Below are positions 31,882-41,486 of a DNA stretch of 47,624 nt, piece by piece. Source of the stretch: an uncultured Desulfovibrio sp. GTDB lineage: Bacteria > Desulfobacterota > Desulfovibrionia > Desulfovibrionales > Desulfovibrionaceae. A program made the position numbers and the translations under genes. The notes beneath the pieces were generated by a model. The model saw only the letters and a program-made list of their open reading frames with translations, ran no database searches and was not told the DNA's origin. The stretch spans positions 1 through 47,624 of the forward strand of contig CAJXRQ010000026.1 of NCBI GenBank assembly GCA_913060505.1, read 5' to 3'. Within the stretch, counting starts at the first letter, position 1, and each line of letters begins with the position of its first letter.

Positions 31882-33834
31882 ATGAAATATTTTCAAAATC
31901 GTATTGCCTTTGCCGTATTGCTTCTCTGCATAGCGGCCTTTATCTATGTTGGGCTTGCCGTTCATCACACCCGGTTCATGCGCGGGAACGGTTATGTCTA
32001 CTCCAAGACACAACAACCCATTCTGGCGAACAACGACGGATATTTTTATCTGGACGTGGCGAGAGACATGGCCATGCACGGCACTGCTGTCAGCGGTATG
32101 CTTTCGGATGTGCGACAGTCCATGCTCATGCCCCGTTTGCTGGCACTGCTGGCCGGATCGGAAACTACGTCACTTCAAAGCATCGGTTTTTATCTTCCCG
32201 TGTGCCTTGCCCTGTTTATAGTCGTTGGAGTTTTGCCGTGGGCCATGGACACAGGCTGCCTGTTTCAAATGGCCGGAACCGCACTGGGAGCGGCAATTGC
32301 TCCCTACTGGATACTGCGTACCCATGCCGGGAAGCTGGATACGGACGGATTGATTCCAGGTTTGTTGTGTCTATGCCTTTTCGCGCTGTATCGATTTTCA
32401 CAAGGCGGCCCAAAGCGGTGGAAATGGTTGGTCGGATATATTTTGGGTGCTGGCCTGATGTGCTTGTGGTGGAAGCCGGGCGTATTTTTGGTGTTTGGCG
32501 CGTTGTTTTTGCTCATGGTTTTGCGACCGAAAACGGTTTTTGATTTCCGTGTCCGCATCGGACTTGTGATTGTCTTATTGCTGGGCGCAGGGCTTGCTAT
32601 TGCGGGAATTGAGCCTTTGGCCGGTGGTGTGCGGTATGTTCTCGCCCATGTCCGTTTGGCATTTGGTGGAAGTACGGGCTCTCTCTTGGGCCGTGCCATT
32701 GCCGAATTGAACGAACTATCCCCAAAGGCTTTGGGTGATGGGGCGTTGGGCAGTGTTTGGCTGGCTGTTGTAACCTTGCCGGGGATTGTCATGCATGTGC
32801 GCAAAAACGCCCGTGCAGCGCTTTTTCTGTTGCCCACGGTATTACTGGGGGTATTGGGGCTGGTATCGCAGCGCTTTGCCATTTTTTTGGTGCCCGGCGC
32901 GGTTTTTTATGCTGTCTACGGCGTGCGGGAGATTGTCGAAATTTTGTTGTGCCGTATGCCCCTGCGTCTGTCTCGGGGAATTTCCCTGTTATGGACAATT
33001 GTCCTGTTGGCCTTTTTAACGCCTTCAATGCTGGCTGTGGCGGATTTTGAACCCCGGCCATATTTCAATGCTGGCGATATACGCATGGCGCAGGCGATCA
33101 AAGAACAAAGCGATACAAATACACGTATCTGGTCATGGTGGGATTACGGCTATTTTTTGAGATACCTGACCCAACGTCCGGTTTTTTTTGACGGGGGCAG
33201 CCAGACCATGCGCTCCTGTTTCATGGCCGCTTATCCGCTGGTTCAATCTGATCCTGCGATTGCGGCACGTTGGATACGTCATTTTTCAAGTCCGAATATG
33301 AATCCGGGGACGAAATGGGATGCATGGGATGTTGATGATTTTAACAGATTTATCCGAAATATTCCGAAGGGCGGACAGCACGCCTCGGTAATCCTCTGCG
33401 TTCCCCGCCGGGCGTATGATGCCAGCGGATTTTTGTATTCTTTTGCCCATGCGCGCGATGTTGGACAGGGAACTGTCCCGCCGCCGGTAAAAAACCATAT
33501 GGATATCTTTGCACGGGGCAATTTCCAGTATGATTATTTGAATAATACCGTAGTGGTGCCCGAACCTGTGCAGAAGAAGGGCTATACCGGCTTTGGAAGC
33601 GTGGTGGACGCTTCCGGACAAACCCCCGAGGATTTTCGTTTCGATGTCATGCCGGATCCTTATCTCGTGTATACCGACGATTCGGATTTCATCGCCGTGG
33701 CCGACCAAACCATGGTGAAGTCTGTGCTGTTTCGGCTTCTTGGACTGTTCAGCCTTGAAGACACGCCGTTTTCCCCATTATTTTTTGAATACTCCACCGG
33801 AGGAGCATGGCGGGTAAATGCTCCGACTGATTAA
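31882..33834 (+). CDS. STT3/PglB-type oligosaccharyltransferase
   Basis: A 650-residue inner-membrane enzyme. The N-terminal half has about 11-13 membrane helices, beginning at residues 8-27. The periplasmic loop after it carries the DNDGYFYLD-like acidic motif (ANNDGYFYLDVAR near residue 50). The C-terminal domain contains the hallmark WWDYG at residues 419-423, which binds the Asn-X-Ser/Thr sequon. It moves a lipid-linked oligosaccharide onto Asn of exported proteins. The genes for making the glycan are plausibly the GT2 and family-4 enzymes just upstream. ATG 31882 follows the hydrolase stop by 20 bases, without a strong ribosome site. Its stop overlaps the stop of the convergent FecR-domain gene. 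Confidence 0.88.
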   Translation: MKYFQNRIAFAVLLLCIAAFIYVGLAVHHTRFMRGNGYVYSKTQQPILANNDGYFYLDVARDMAMHGTAVSGMLSDVRQSMLMPRLLALLAGSETTSLQSIGFYLPVCLALFIVVGVLPWAMDTGCLFQMAGTALGAAIAPYWILRTHAGKLDTDGLIPGLLCLCLFALYRFSQGGPKRWKWLVGYILGAGLMCLWWKPGVFLVFGALFLLMVLRPKTVFDFRVRIGLVIVLLLGAGLAIAGIEPLAGGVRYVLAHVRLAFGGSTGSLLGRAIAELNELSPKALGDGALGSVWLAVVTLPGIVMHVRKNARAALFLLPTVLLGVLGLVSQRFAIFLVPGAVFYAVYGVREIVEILLCRMPLRLSRGISLLWTIVLLAFLTPSMLAVADFEPRPYFNAGDIRMAQAIKEQSDTNTRIWSWWDYGYFLRYLTQRPVFFDGGSQTMRSCFMAAYPLVQSDPAIAARWIRHFSSPNMNPGTKWDAWDVDDFNRFIRNIPKGGQHASVILCVPRRAYDASGFLYSFAHARDVGQGTVPPPVKNHMDIFARGNFQYDYLNNTVVVPEPVQKKGYTGFGSVVDASGQTPEDFRFDVMPDPYLVYTDDSDFIAVADQTMVKSVLFRLLGLFSLEDTPFSPLFFEYSTGGAWRVNAPTD

Positions 33835-34562
33835 TATTGGAAGTTGGGCCGTACTCGGGGCTTGGGTTTCGGTACAGGAGGAACCACGCGAGGTTCCGGT
33901 GGCAGGAACAAGGCAGGACGTTGCCCGGTTTCACCCTCGGGAAGTGGCGGGAGTTTGTCCTTAAGCAATGCTGGGATCGGCTTTGGCTCACTGATGGAAC
34001 CGTCCGGGCCAATACGTGAATACAGGCCACCCTTGTCAATGTTCCTGGAATCTTCATCAGTGGTTAAACGCAAAACGTGACCCTGCCCAAGTGATACGGC
34101 GCCAACACGGTTGCGTTCGCTTTCCACATGGGCAAAAACGTCCGATCCACGAATCCCCACAATGGCCAGCGGTGTACGCATGTTGAACCCTTCCGGGTTG
34201 GCCTCCACGATTTTACCAGTCACAGTACGGAAAAAGCCTTTGGAAAGATCAAAAAGCAGCCCGGATTCCTTGCCGGGATAAAGATATTGTTCAATGCGCA
34301 TTTTTGATGATGCGCCAAGCACCAGGCGGCTTTTGTCCTCAAAAATAACAGCCAGCCAACCATTTTCTCCTGTGGTCAATACGTCGTTTTTCATTATATC
34401 AAGCCCGGTTTTGGCAGGAATATCCTTTCCTGTTCTGGTGATGGTTGCCAAACCTTTTGACTCTTTCACCGTGCCCGCAAAATTGTCCGCAGCCATGGAA
34501 ACGGCATCAAGCGACAGCAAAAAGAGAACAAGCAAGGCTGCTCGGATTACCAGGGTTTGCAT
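33831..34562 (-). CDS. FecR-domain periplasmic protein
   Basis: A 243-residue exported protein. The signal peptide covers residues 1-25 (cleavage near VSMA). A FecR-like domain follows from about residue 30 to 150, with VLTTGENGWLAVIFEDKSRL and a MRTPLAIVGIRGSDVFA segment. The C-terminal 45 residues are rich in Pro, Lys and Arg and look like a flexible tail. There is no sigma factor or anti-sigma membrane helix nearby, so it is a stand-alone FecR-domain protein rather than a classical iron-citrate signalling protein. ATG 34562 has an AAGGAG site. Its stop overlaps that of the convergent STT3 gene. The function is unknown; peptidoglycan or glycan binding has been suggested for similar proteins. 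Confidence 0.75.
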   Translation of the reverse strand: MQTLVIRAALLVLFLLSLDAVSMAADNFAGTVKESKGLATITRTGKDIPAKTGLDIMKNDVLTTGENGWLAVIFEDKSRLVLGASSKMRIEQYLYPGKESGLLFDLSKGFFRTVTGKIVEANPEGFNMRTPLAIVGIRGSDVFAHVESERNRVGAVSLGQGHVLRLTTDEDSRNIDKGGLYSRIGPDGSISEPKPIPALLKDKLPPLPEGETGQRPALFLPPEPRVVPPVPKPKPRVRPNFQY

Positions 34563-34739
34563 GGCCGCTCCTTTATAACGGGTCGTTTTTGGGATGCCTG
34601 TTTGAAAATTTGGAGTAACCATACCTCAACCGGAGGTTTGTGTCATTACCATGAGAACTGTTGCCTACGGCGTTGAGCGCATGTACCGTGGCCCGAAATC
34701 ATGGCCGCTCTGGCGGCAAGTGGGGCAACAGGAGCAGGT

Positions 34740-35963
34740 ATGGCCGCATTTCGATACAAGGCTGCAGGAGCGGATGGAAGCACGCAAAAAGGGGTTTTGG
34801 ACGCCCCATCGCGAGAACGCGCTGTTGCCGAGTTGAAAGAACGCGGATTGTTCCCGCTGGATTTGCAGCCCCTTTCACAAAGGGGAACCCCTCATTCCGC
34901 CGGTCGCAAACGGCTTCGCCTGGGAACAGGAGTGCCGCGGAGCCTGATCGCCTCCACTGTGCGGCAACTGGCGACCCTGTTGCAGGCCGGTCTTCCATTG
35001 GATCAGGCATTGAACCTTGCTTTGGGCGGGACGCGCCACACTGAGCTCAAGCGTATTCTTGCGGACATACGTGAGAACATTCGGCAGGGCGGCGATCTGG
35101 CCGGAGCTTTTGGTGCGCATCCCTCGGTGTTCGGCGCTACATTCATTACCATGGTCCGGGCCGGGGAATCCTCGGGTACGCTGGATATCGTCATGGAGCG
35201 TTTGGCCAACCATATGGAACAACAGGCTCGTCTACGTCGCAAGGTACAGGGGGCGATGGCCTATCCCCTGCTCATGTTGCTGGTGGGCTTGGGAGTGGTC
35301 ATTTTCATGCTCACGTTTGTCATTCCCAAGGTTACGGATATTTTTTCGGACATGCAGCGCACGCTGCCTTTGCCTACCCGCATTCTACTCGGAGTAAGCG
35401 ATTTTTTGCGTGACCACTGGTTGCTGCTGCTACTTGCGGTGGCGGTCATTGGTGTGGCGATGTACGCCTTTGCCCGGACCGGACCCGGCAAGCGGTTTAT
35501 GCACCGTAAGGTGTTTCACCTTCCCTTGTTGGGCAGCATTGCCCGATTGTTGGCCGTGGGGCGTTTTTCCCGCACGCTCGGCATGTTGCTCAAGAACGGC
35601 GTCGCACTCGACCGCGCTCTGGATATTGTCAAGCGTATCACCGCAAACGTCGAACTGGTTCGCATTATAGGCAAGGTGGGAGAAGGCGTTCAACAAGGAC
35701 ATGCCTTGGCTAAACATCTGGGAGAGTCGGGTGTTTTCGACGATACGTTCGTGCAACTGGTGGCCGCCGGAGAACAGAGCGGCAGTCTCGAGCGGATGCT
35801 CTTCGTGGTTGCTGACGAGTGCGACAATCGCGTGGAAACAAGACTTCAGGTGCTTACGTCCCTGATGGAGCCGATCATGATTCTGGTTATGGGCGCACTG
35901 GTAGGATTCATCGTCATGGCCATCATTTTGCCCATCTTCGAGATGAGCAGCATGGTGGGCTGA
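34740..35963 (+). CDS. gspF: Type II secretion inner-membrane platform protein GspF
   Basis: A 407-residue protein of the PilC/GspF family. The N-terminus FRYKAAGADGSTQKGVLDA is followed by two copies of the T2SSF cytoplasmic domain (about residues 65-190 and 270-395). Three membrane helices lie around residues 168-190, 215-240 and 375-400. The LATLLQAGLPLDQAL motif and its later repeat are characteristic. ATG 34740 (GGAG upstream) is chosen over an upstream ATG at 34701 because the family sequence begins there. GspF is the platform contacted by the GspE ATPase. It is transcribed alone, separated from the rest by the convergent minus-strand genes. The 177-base gap before it (34563-34739) shows no clear promoter. 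Confidence 0.93.
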   Translation: MAAFRYKAAGADGSTQKGVLDAPSRERAVAELKERGLFPLDLQPLSQRGTPHSAGRKRLRLGTGVPRSLIASTVRQLATLLQAGLPLDQALNLALGGTRHTELKRILADIRENIRQGGDLAGAFGAHPSVFGATFITMVRAGESSGTLDIVMERLANHMEQQARLRRKVQGAMAYPLLMLLVGLGVVIFMLTFVIPKVTDIFSDMQRTLPLPTRILLGVSDFLRDHWLLLLLAVAVIGVAMYAFARTGPGKRFMHRKVFHLPLLGSIARLLAVGRFSRTLGMLLKNGVALDRALDIVKRITANVELVRIIGKVGEGVQQGHALAKHLGESGVFDDTFVQLVAAGEQSGSLERMLFVVADECDNRVETRLQVLTSLMEPIMILVMGALVGFIVMAIILPIFEMSSMVG

Positions 35964-35971
35964 TTTTTCGT

Positions 35972-36868
35972 CTATTTGAACGAGTACATGGGAACTGAAA
36001 TTTTTCCGCAAAGGGAGAACTTGAGATCCTTGCCCTGTGATGATTTTTGATATTGAGGACGCAGCCTGTTTTGGGGCGCACGAAGAGCCCCCGTGAGTTG
36101 CAATTCTGCGTCAGGACCATTTTGCCATAAGGGATGCACTTTCCCTTGAAGAGTGAGCGCAAAAGTTTGTCCTGCTTTCAACATGAGTGAATCAACGCTC
36201 ATGTCTCCCTCGGAAAATGAGGCCAGAAGCGTGCCGCGCATGGTCGGATACCCCACCAGGGCGGTGGAATGGAAGGTTGTTTCCATCTTGGATACTTGCA
36301 AGGTAAGTGCTCCGTTGCCGTTCGTGTCCAGAGAACCGCTGCCGGAAACAACGCCGTCCAATGCGGGAAAATATGTTTTTGCCAGCACAAGTCTTTTCAG
36401 CCGCACATCGTCCACTGTTCCTGAAAGGTGTAGTTGACTGAAATCGGAAAAATCCTTTGTGCGGATTTGGGCGGCAACACTCCCTTGCCCCAGTGTTCCA
36501 TGCGCCGCCAGCCCAAGGCCTCCCGAAAAAAGAGCCGAGAACGAAGGCCTGATGGTGACGTCCGTCAGCCTGATCAATTCACCGGTTGTTTGATGATGGA
36601 TGATGCATTCCGAAGCTGACATTCCCGGAGGAAAACTGGCGGGAGACGTTCCTCGCAGCAACACCCTGACCTGTGCATACCTGTTCAGATGCTCGACGGC
36701 CATGGCTACGCCCTTGTTGCAAAACAGATGCGCGCCCAGAAAAATCAGGAACAACGTGCTGAAAGCAATGGATAGTGTGGTAGCTCTGCGGCCCCAGACG
36801 GGAAGCCGTCCGTGGATCGCGTCCTGCATGCTTTGCAGGTGGGCTCGAATGGTTACTGGCAGTTGCAT
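35972..36868 (-). CDS. gspN: Type II secretion protein GspN (AsmA-like, deltaproteobacterial type)
   Basis: A 298-residue protein with one N-terminal membrane helix (about residues 28-47) followed by a periplasmic beta-rich region. Its many short repeated strands (such as GTVDDVRLKRLVL and GVVSGSGSLDTNGNGALTLQ) resemble AsmA/GspN proteins. It follows gspE by 9 bases and ends the gspC-D-E-N minus-strand unit. The call rests on position and general architecture. GspN is dispensable in many systems and its function is not well defined. Its stop lies 8 bases from the gspF stop, with no terminator hairpin between them. Confidence 0.65.
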   Translation of the reverse strand: MQLPVTIRAHLQSMQDAIHGRLPVWGRRATTLSIAFSTLFLIFLGAHLFCNKGVAMAVEHLNRYAQVRVLLRGTSPASFPPGMSASECIIHHQTTGELIRLTDVTIRPSFSALFSGGLGLAAHGTLGQGSVAAQIRTKDFSDFSQLHLSGTVDDVRLKRLVLAKTYFPALDGVVSGSGSLDTNGNGALTLQVSKMETTFHSTALVGYPTMRGTLLASFSEGDMSVDSLMLKAGQTFALTLQGKVHPLWQNGPDAELQLTGALRAPQNRLRPQYQKSSQGKDLKFSLCGKISVPMYSFK

Positions 36869-36877
36869 TGTTTACGG

Positions 36878-38572
36878 CTAGATGTTGGTGACACGCAGCA
36901 CTTCCGAAATGGAAGTCACCCCGTGCAGGATTTTCATGCACCCGTCATGCTTGAGGGTGCGCATGCCTTCGGATACGGCGTGCTTGCCCAGCTGGGAAGA
37001 GTCCGTATCGGTCAGGACCATGGACTTGAGCGTGTCGCTCATCTGCATCAGTTCATAAAGCGCCTTGCGGCCCTTGTAGCCGGTATCCATGCATGCCGGG
37101 CAGCCCTTGGCCCGGTATACCTTCTTGTCTTTGAACAATGGGGCGTATTCGCCGAAATTCGCAGCCAGTTTTTCCGGGGCCGGACGGTAGGCTTCCTTGC
37201 ATTCCGGGCAGAGAACTCGCACGAGCCGTTGTGCTGCGGCTGCGCGCAGGACTGATGCCAACAGGAACGGTTCCACTCCCATGTCCTTGAGGCGGGTTAT
37301 GGCGCTGGGGGCGTCGTTGGTGTGCAGGGTGGAGAATACAAGGTGTCCGGTGAGTGCGGCCTGAATGGCAATGTCCGCTGTTTCCTTGTCACGGATTTCC
37401 CCGATAAGCACTACGTCTGGATCCTGACGCACGATGGAGCGCAAGCCCTTGGAAAAAGTCAGCCCGATTTTGGCGTTGACCTGTATTTGGCCCACGCCGT
37501 CCAATTGGTATTCCACCGGGTCTTCGATGGTCAGAATGTTTTTATCCGGTGAATTGATGCGGTTGAGGAGCGCATAGAGCGAAGTCGTCTTGCCGCTGCC
37601 CGTAGGGCCGGTGATCAGGATCATTCCGTGGGAAATGGACGAAAGCCGGCGCATGTGTTCCAGATCATCGTCCATGAGTCCGAGGTCTCCAAGACTCAGG
37701 ATGCGGTTGCTTTTTTCCAGCAGGCGCAGGACCACGCGTTCTCCATGTGCCGTCGGCAGACAGGAAACACGCAGGTCAACCTGTCGGTTGCCAAGGGTCA
37801 GGGCGATGCGTCCGTCCTGTGGCAACCGTTTTTCCGCAATATTCATCTTGGACATGATCTTGATGCGCGAAATGAGCGCGGAGTGGTGCCGGCGGTCCAG
37901 AGTGTGTTTGTCGTAGAGAACACCGTCCAGACGAAAGCGGATGCGCAGGGTGTCCTTGTACGGCTCGATGTGCACGTCACTGGCCCCGGCGCGCACGGCC
38001 TGCGTGAGCACGGTGTTTACCAGCCGGATGAACGGCGCGTCGCTGGAATCGTCCAGCAGATCCTCGATGTTTTCGTGCTCTGCATCCAGCAGGGATGAGT
38101 CGTCGGCCTGATCCAGAATGTCGTCCACTTCCGAATCTTCCCGCGCCGACCCGAATACGTTGTTGATGACCCCCAATATTCCCTGACGGGGCAACAATAC
38201 CGGTTGAATACGTTTTTCGTTCAGGGCGAAACGGAAGTCTCCAATGCGTTCCAAACCGTCCGATCCGCATATGCCGAGCATGACGGTATCACCGTCCCGC
38301 AGGGGAACGGCAGGAAGTTCCTTGAGCTTGCCAATGGGAAAGGAACCGATCAGTTCCGGGTCCACGCTTCCTTCGGGGATGTTTTCCAACTTTGGGATGG
38401 CATACAAGGTGGAGAGCATGTCCAGTAGGTCCGGCTCATCCAGTTGCCCGGTCCTGAGGGCTGTATCTTCCAGAGTTTCGTTGTTTCCGTCCGCTTCGGA
38501 TTGCAGTTCGGTCAGCTCTTCATCTGTCATGCCCAGACGGGCCTGTAGCAGTGTTGCCAGTGTCTTGCTCAT
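36878..38572 (-). CDS. gspE: Type II secretion ATPase GspE
   Basis: A 564-residue cytoplasmic ATPase. The N1E/N2E regions cover residues 1-170. The CTE ATPase core includes Walker A GPTGSGKT (residues 322-329), the Asp box around DKNILTIEDPVEYQ, Walker B VVLIGEIRD (residues 387-395) and the His box near LTGHLVFSTLHTND. A zinc-binding tetracysteine motif is formed by Cys455, Cys458, Cys491 and Cys494. It powers pseudopilus assembly through GspF and GspL. ATG 38572 follows the gspD stop by 19 bases; an in-frame ATG at 38659 lies inside gspD. Confidence 0.95.
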   Translation of the reverse strand: MSKTLATLLQARLGMTDEELTELQSEADGNNETLEDTALRTGQLDEPDLLDMLSTLYAIPKLENIPEGSVDPELIGSFPIGKLKELPAVPLRDGDTVMLGICGSDGLERIGDFRFALNEKRIQPVLLPRQGILGVINNVFGSAREDSEVDDILDQADDSSLLDAEHENIEDLLDDSSDAPFIRLVNTVLTQAVRAGASDVHIEPYKDTLRIRFRLDGVLYDKHTLDRRHHSALISRIKIMSKMNIAEKRLPQDGRIALTLGNRQVDLRVSCLPTAHGERVVLRLLEKSNRILSLGDLGLMDDDLEHMRRLSSISHGMILITGPTGSGKTTSLYALLNRINSPDKNILTIEDPVEYQLDGVGQIQVNAKIGLTFSKGLRSIVRQDPDVVLIGEIRDKETADIAIQAALTGHLVFSTLHTNDAPSAITRLKDMGVEPFLLASVLRAAAAQRLVRVLCPECKEAYRPAPEKLAANFGEYAPLFKDKKVYRAKGCPACMDTGYKGRKALYELMQMSDTLKSMVLTDTDSSQLGKHAVSEGMRTLKHDGCMKILHGVTSISEVLRVTNI

Positions 38573-38591
38573 GGCTTGCTCTATTGCAGGA

Positions 38592-40553
38592 TCAGCGGAC
38601 CAGCACGGGCTGGAGTTTCGGGCCGGGGCGTAATTGGGGCAATCCGGTACCGTCTTCACCGAGGCGTACTTTCATGATTTCCGTGCGCCGTGCCCGTGCC
38701 ATGACATCGGCTTTTTCAAAGGTGTCGATGACGTGGGGCGTCAGAAAAATATAAAGGTTCGTGGTTTCGGTCGATTCTTTTTTGTATTTGAAAAGCCAGC
38801 CCAGAAGGGGGATGTCGGATAGTCCCGGAACCCCGCTACTGTTTTTGGTCGAGTCGTCACCCAGCAGGCCTGCAATGACCACGGTTTGCCCATCGCGCAT
38901 GAGAATGGAGGTTTCCACTTCGCGCTTTTTGGTGGTGGGAGCCAGAAGTGTGCCGGTGCCGACATCGACCGTCGTATCGACAACACGGCTGACTTCCTGC
39001 TTGACTTCAAGACGCAGGGTACGCGCTTCACTGATGTGCGGGGTTATCTCCAGTTTGACCCCCACGTCCTTGTAGTCGATGTCCTGCTCGTTGTAGTCTT
39101 TGTTGTTTGTGTTCGTCGCCGTCTGGGTCACATAGGGAATGTTGTCCACCACGTTGACGCTGGCTTTTTCGTTGTCCAGAGTCATGAGTTGCGGAGTGGA
39201 TAGTATTTTGAATCCCGTGTTGGATTTGGCTGCCGAGATGAGACCTTGAAGGCTGTAGTATTTGTCTCCGATTTTGACTGCGTTGCTGAGTACAGTGCCG
39301 ATGCTTGCTCCGGTTGGAAAACCTAATACCTGTACTGAGTCGTCATCGTCGCTTGGAATGGTTATGGACGACCCGCCGGGATTGGAGGAACCGAAAACCG
39401 AAAGGTCCCCACCCGAGCCGCCTACAGCCCAGTTTACACCGAACGAAAAATCCGTGCTTGTGGAAACTTCCATGATCAGGGCTTCGATAAAGACCTGCTT
39501 GCGCTGGATGTCCAGTTTGTCGATGGTCTGTTTGAGCGTGGCGAATTCGTCGGGGCGGGCCGTGATTACGAGGCTGTTGGTGGCTTTATCGGCCACGATT
39601 TTTATGTCCTTGGAAAAAACCCGTTTTTCGCCGTCCTTGTCCACGGCCGAGGATACGAGTTCCTGCAACACCTTGGCCGTGTCCTCCGCGTTGGCGTTGG
39701 CAAGGTTGATGAGGTGAATGTCGTCCTTGCCCTTGGGAGTGGGAACGTCCATGACTTCCACCAGTTTTGCCACGGTTTCCGTGTTGGCCGGATCTGCCAG
39801 AGCCACGACCGTGTTGGTTCGGGAGTCCGCCTCCACCATGGCAAATGCCTGCTGGTCGTTCTTGAGCATGCTTTTGACCTTGGTGGCTACGATTTTGCTG
39901 ATGCTGGATGCCATGTTTTTTGCGTCACCAAATTGCAGCGGATAGGAACGCAGCACCGGCGGAGCATGGCCTTTGTCCACGACTTTCAGAATGGACAGGG
40001 CTCGGATGATTCCCGATTGGGGAGCGGTAATGATCAATGTGTTGCTGGGAGAATAGACGTTGATTTTGCCGTTGTTGCCCAAAAGCGGGGTGAGCAGTTT
40101 GGCGAGCTCTGAAGCGCTGCTGTTTTTCAGTGGAATGATCTGGGTGACCAGCCCTTCCTGCCGCCCCTTGCTCCATCCTATGGAGGTGGGGCCGCCCTGC
40201 ATCACTCCTTCGGGAATGGGTTCTATCTTGTAAGCCTTGCCGCTGGGAATGATGCACAGGCCGTTGACTTCCAGGATGGATTCGAACACCCGGTATGCCT
40301 CGCGTACCGTGAGGCGTTTCGGGGAGTAAACCGTGACCGCTCCGTGAACCTTGTTGTCCACGATGAAATTGCGGTCCGTAAGCTCGCTGATGAATTTGAT
40401 GAGGATATGAATATCAACGGACTTGAAGTCGAGACTGATAGTCCCCTCGTCATGTTCCGTTTCCTGTTGCGATGCCTGCCCGAAGGCCGGCAAATGGAGA
40501 CTGGCCAACAGGACCATTGTCAGGCCAAGAAGTATGATGCGTTTCATTTTCAT
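38592..40553 (-). CDS. gspD: Type II secretion outer-membrane secretin GspD
   Basis: A 653-residue outer-membrane channel subunit. The signal peptide covers residues 1-25 (cleavage after PAFG). N0 starts near SLDFKSVDIHILIKFISEL and is followed by N1-N3 repeats, with an AKLLTPLLGNNGKINVYSP ring-building segment. The secretin domain includes VPGLSDIPLLGWLFK near the end. ATG 40553 (or ATG 40547 two codons later) starts just after the gspC stop. Many copies form the pore through which folded exoproteins leave. No long C-terminal S-domain is evident, so a pilotin may not be used. Confidence 0.94.
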   Translation of the reverse strand: MKMKRIILLGLTMVLLASLHLPAFGQASQQETEHDEGTISLDFKSVDIHILIKFISELTDRNFIVDNKVHGAVTVYSPKRLTVREAYRVFESILEVNGLCIIPSGKAYKIEPIPEGVMQGGPTSIGWSKGRQEGLVTQIIPLKNSSASELAKLLTPLLGNNGKINVYSPSNTLIITAPQSGIIRALSILKVVDKGHAPPVLRSYPLQFGDAKNMASSISKIVATKVKSMLKNDQQAFAMVEADSRTNTVVALADPANTETVAKLVEVMDVPTPKGKDDIHLINLANANAEDTAKVLQELVSSAVDKDGEKRVFSKDIKIVADKATNSLVITARPDEFATLKQTIDKLDIQRKQVFIEALIMEVSTSTDFSFGVNWAVGGSGGDLSVFGSSNPGGSSITIPSDDDDSVQVLGFPTGASIGTVLSNAVKIGDKYYSLQGLISAAKSNTGFKILSTPQLMTLDNEKASVNVVDNIPYVTQTATNTNNKDYNEQDIDYKDVGVKLEITPHISEARTLRLEVKQEVSRVVDTTVDVGTGTLLAPTTKKREVETSILMRDGQTVVIAGLLGDDSTKNSSGVPGLSDIPLLGWLFKYKKESTETTNLYIFLTPHVIDTFEKADVMARARRTEIMKVRLGEDGTGLPQLRPGPKLQPVLVR

Positions 40554-40557
40554 GCTG

Positions 40558-41337
40558 TTACCGTTGCAGGGATACGTGCACAATGTGCGGCTTGTTGTCC
40601 CGCAACAGGAAGATGCGGACGTTTTTTCTGTTCAGGAGTTGTGCCATGCGTTGGCCGGTGGGCGGAGTCGTCAGGGCCGTGTCGTCAATGCCGGTCAATA
40701 TGTCCCCGGCAAGCAGGCCAAGCAGGGCCAAAGGATTGGATTTGTCCAGCCGTTGTACCAGTATTCCTTCCCGGTTCGGGGCCGTAGTCATTCGAAGGCC
40801 GCGAGAGATGTTTGCTCCTGAGAGAAGGGCGTGTGTTTTCTTTTTTCCGCTTTGCTCGGCAATGGCCGCATCGTTGCGTTCCATGAGCAGCAGTTGTGTT
40901 TTACCGGCGTGCTCAAGCACGATACCTCGCCGCCGGATATCCTTGATGGTGCTGTTCTCGACAGTATCACCAATTTCTTTGATGATCTGCTTCTTGTTCT
41001 GGAGCATGATGACCGCGCGTCTGAGTATTGGCGCATCGGCATAGATGGTGCCCAAGAGCCGGATATTCAGGGAAGCCACGGGCATGGCCGTCAGGCTTTG
41101 TTGCTGTGACCGTTCTGGAGAGATAAGCCCAAACACATTTCTGGAAAGGATTTTGTCGAAATCCCGTGAATCCTGATCGGCTTCGGAAGCCATCCGCACC
41201 GGCGTACTGAGTCTGACGCCACGGGAGTTTTCCATGGGGGAAGGCAGCAGGCGGGCAACGGCCAGAGAAAGGGCGTACGCCATGATGATCAGCGCACCGT
41301 ATTCCCATACTTTGGCTATAGTAGATTTGTGAACCAT
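40558..41337 (-). CDS. gspC: Type II secretion protein GspC
   Basis: A 259-residue inner-membrane protein. One helix lies near residues 15-32. The periplasmic HR region (about residues 70-140) contains SLNIRLLGTIYADAP, and a C-terminal PDZ-like domain (about residues 180-255) contains LALLGLLAGDILTGIDDTAL. This is the standard GspC layout; the PDZ domain selects substrates and the HR domain contacts GspD. ATG 41337 is preferred to an upstream in-frame ATG at 41394. It heads the minus-strand unit, divergent from gspI. The gap 41338-41486 contains A/T runs but no promoter I can defend. Confidence 0.88.
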   Translation of the reverse strand: MVHKSTIAKVWEYGALIIMAYALSLAVARLLPSPMENSRGVRLSTPVRMASEADQDSRDFDKILSRNVFGLISPERSQQQSLTAMPVASLNIRLLGTIYADAPILRRAVIMLQNKKQIIKEIGDTVENSTIKDIRRRGIVLEHAGKTQLLLMERNDAAIAEQSGKKKTHALLSGANISRGLRMTTAPNREGILVQRLDKSNPLALLGLLAGDILTGIDDTALTTPPTGQRMAQLLNRKNVRIFLLRDNKPHIVHVSLQR

Positions 41338-41486
41338 TCTTGTCCCGTTCCCTAACGGAGGCGAAAAAAAACGCATTCCCTTTGTCAAAATCAACTATCT
41401 GCTTTTGACTGCAATGGCAACTTGATACGCTTGTCCAGCCCTTGAGAAACCTTGTTTTTTTGCCGTTCATGTGCTGTTTTATCCCC

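Noticed and set aside
33831..34562. FecIR-type iron sensing linked to the TonB receptors
   Set aside because: No sigma factor gene, more than 12 kb from the receptors, and both receptors lack an obvious N-terminal signalling extension before the TonB box.
34563..34739. Small coding frame before gspF
   Set aside because: Frames starting at 34651 and 34661 overlap the gspF ribosome site and start, and show no conserved feature.
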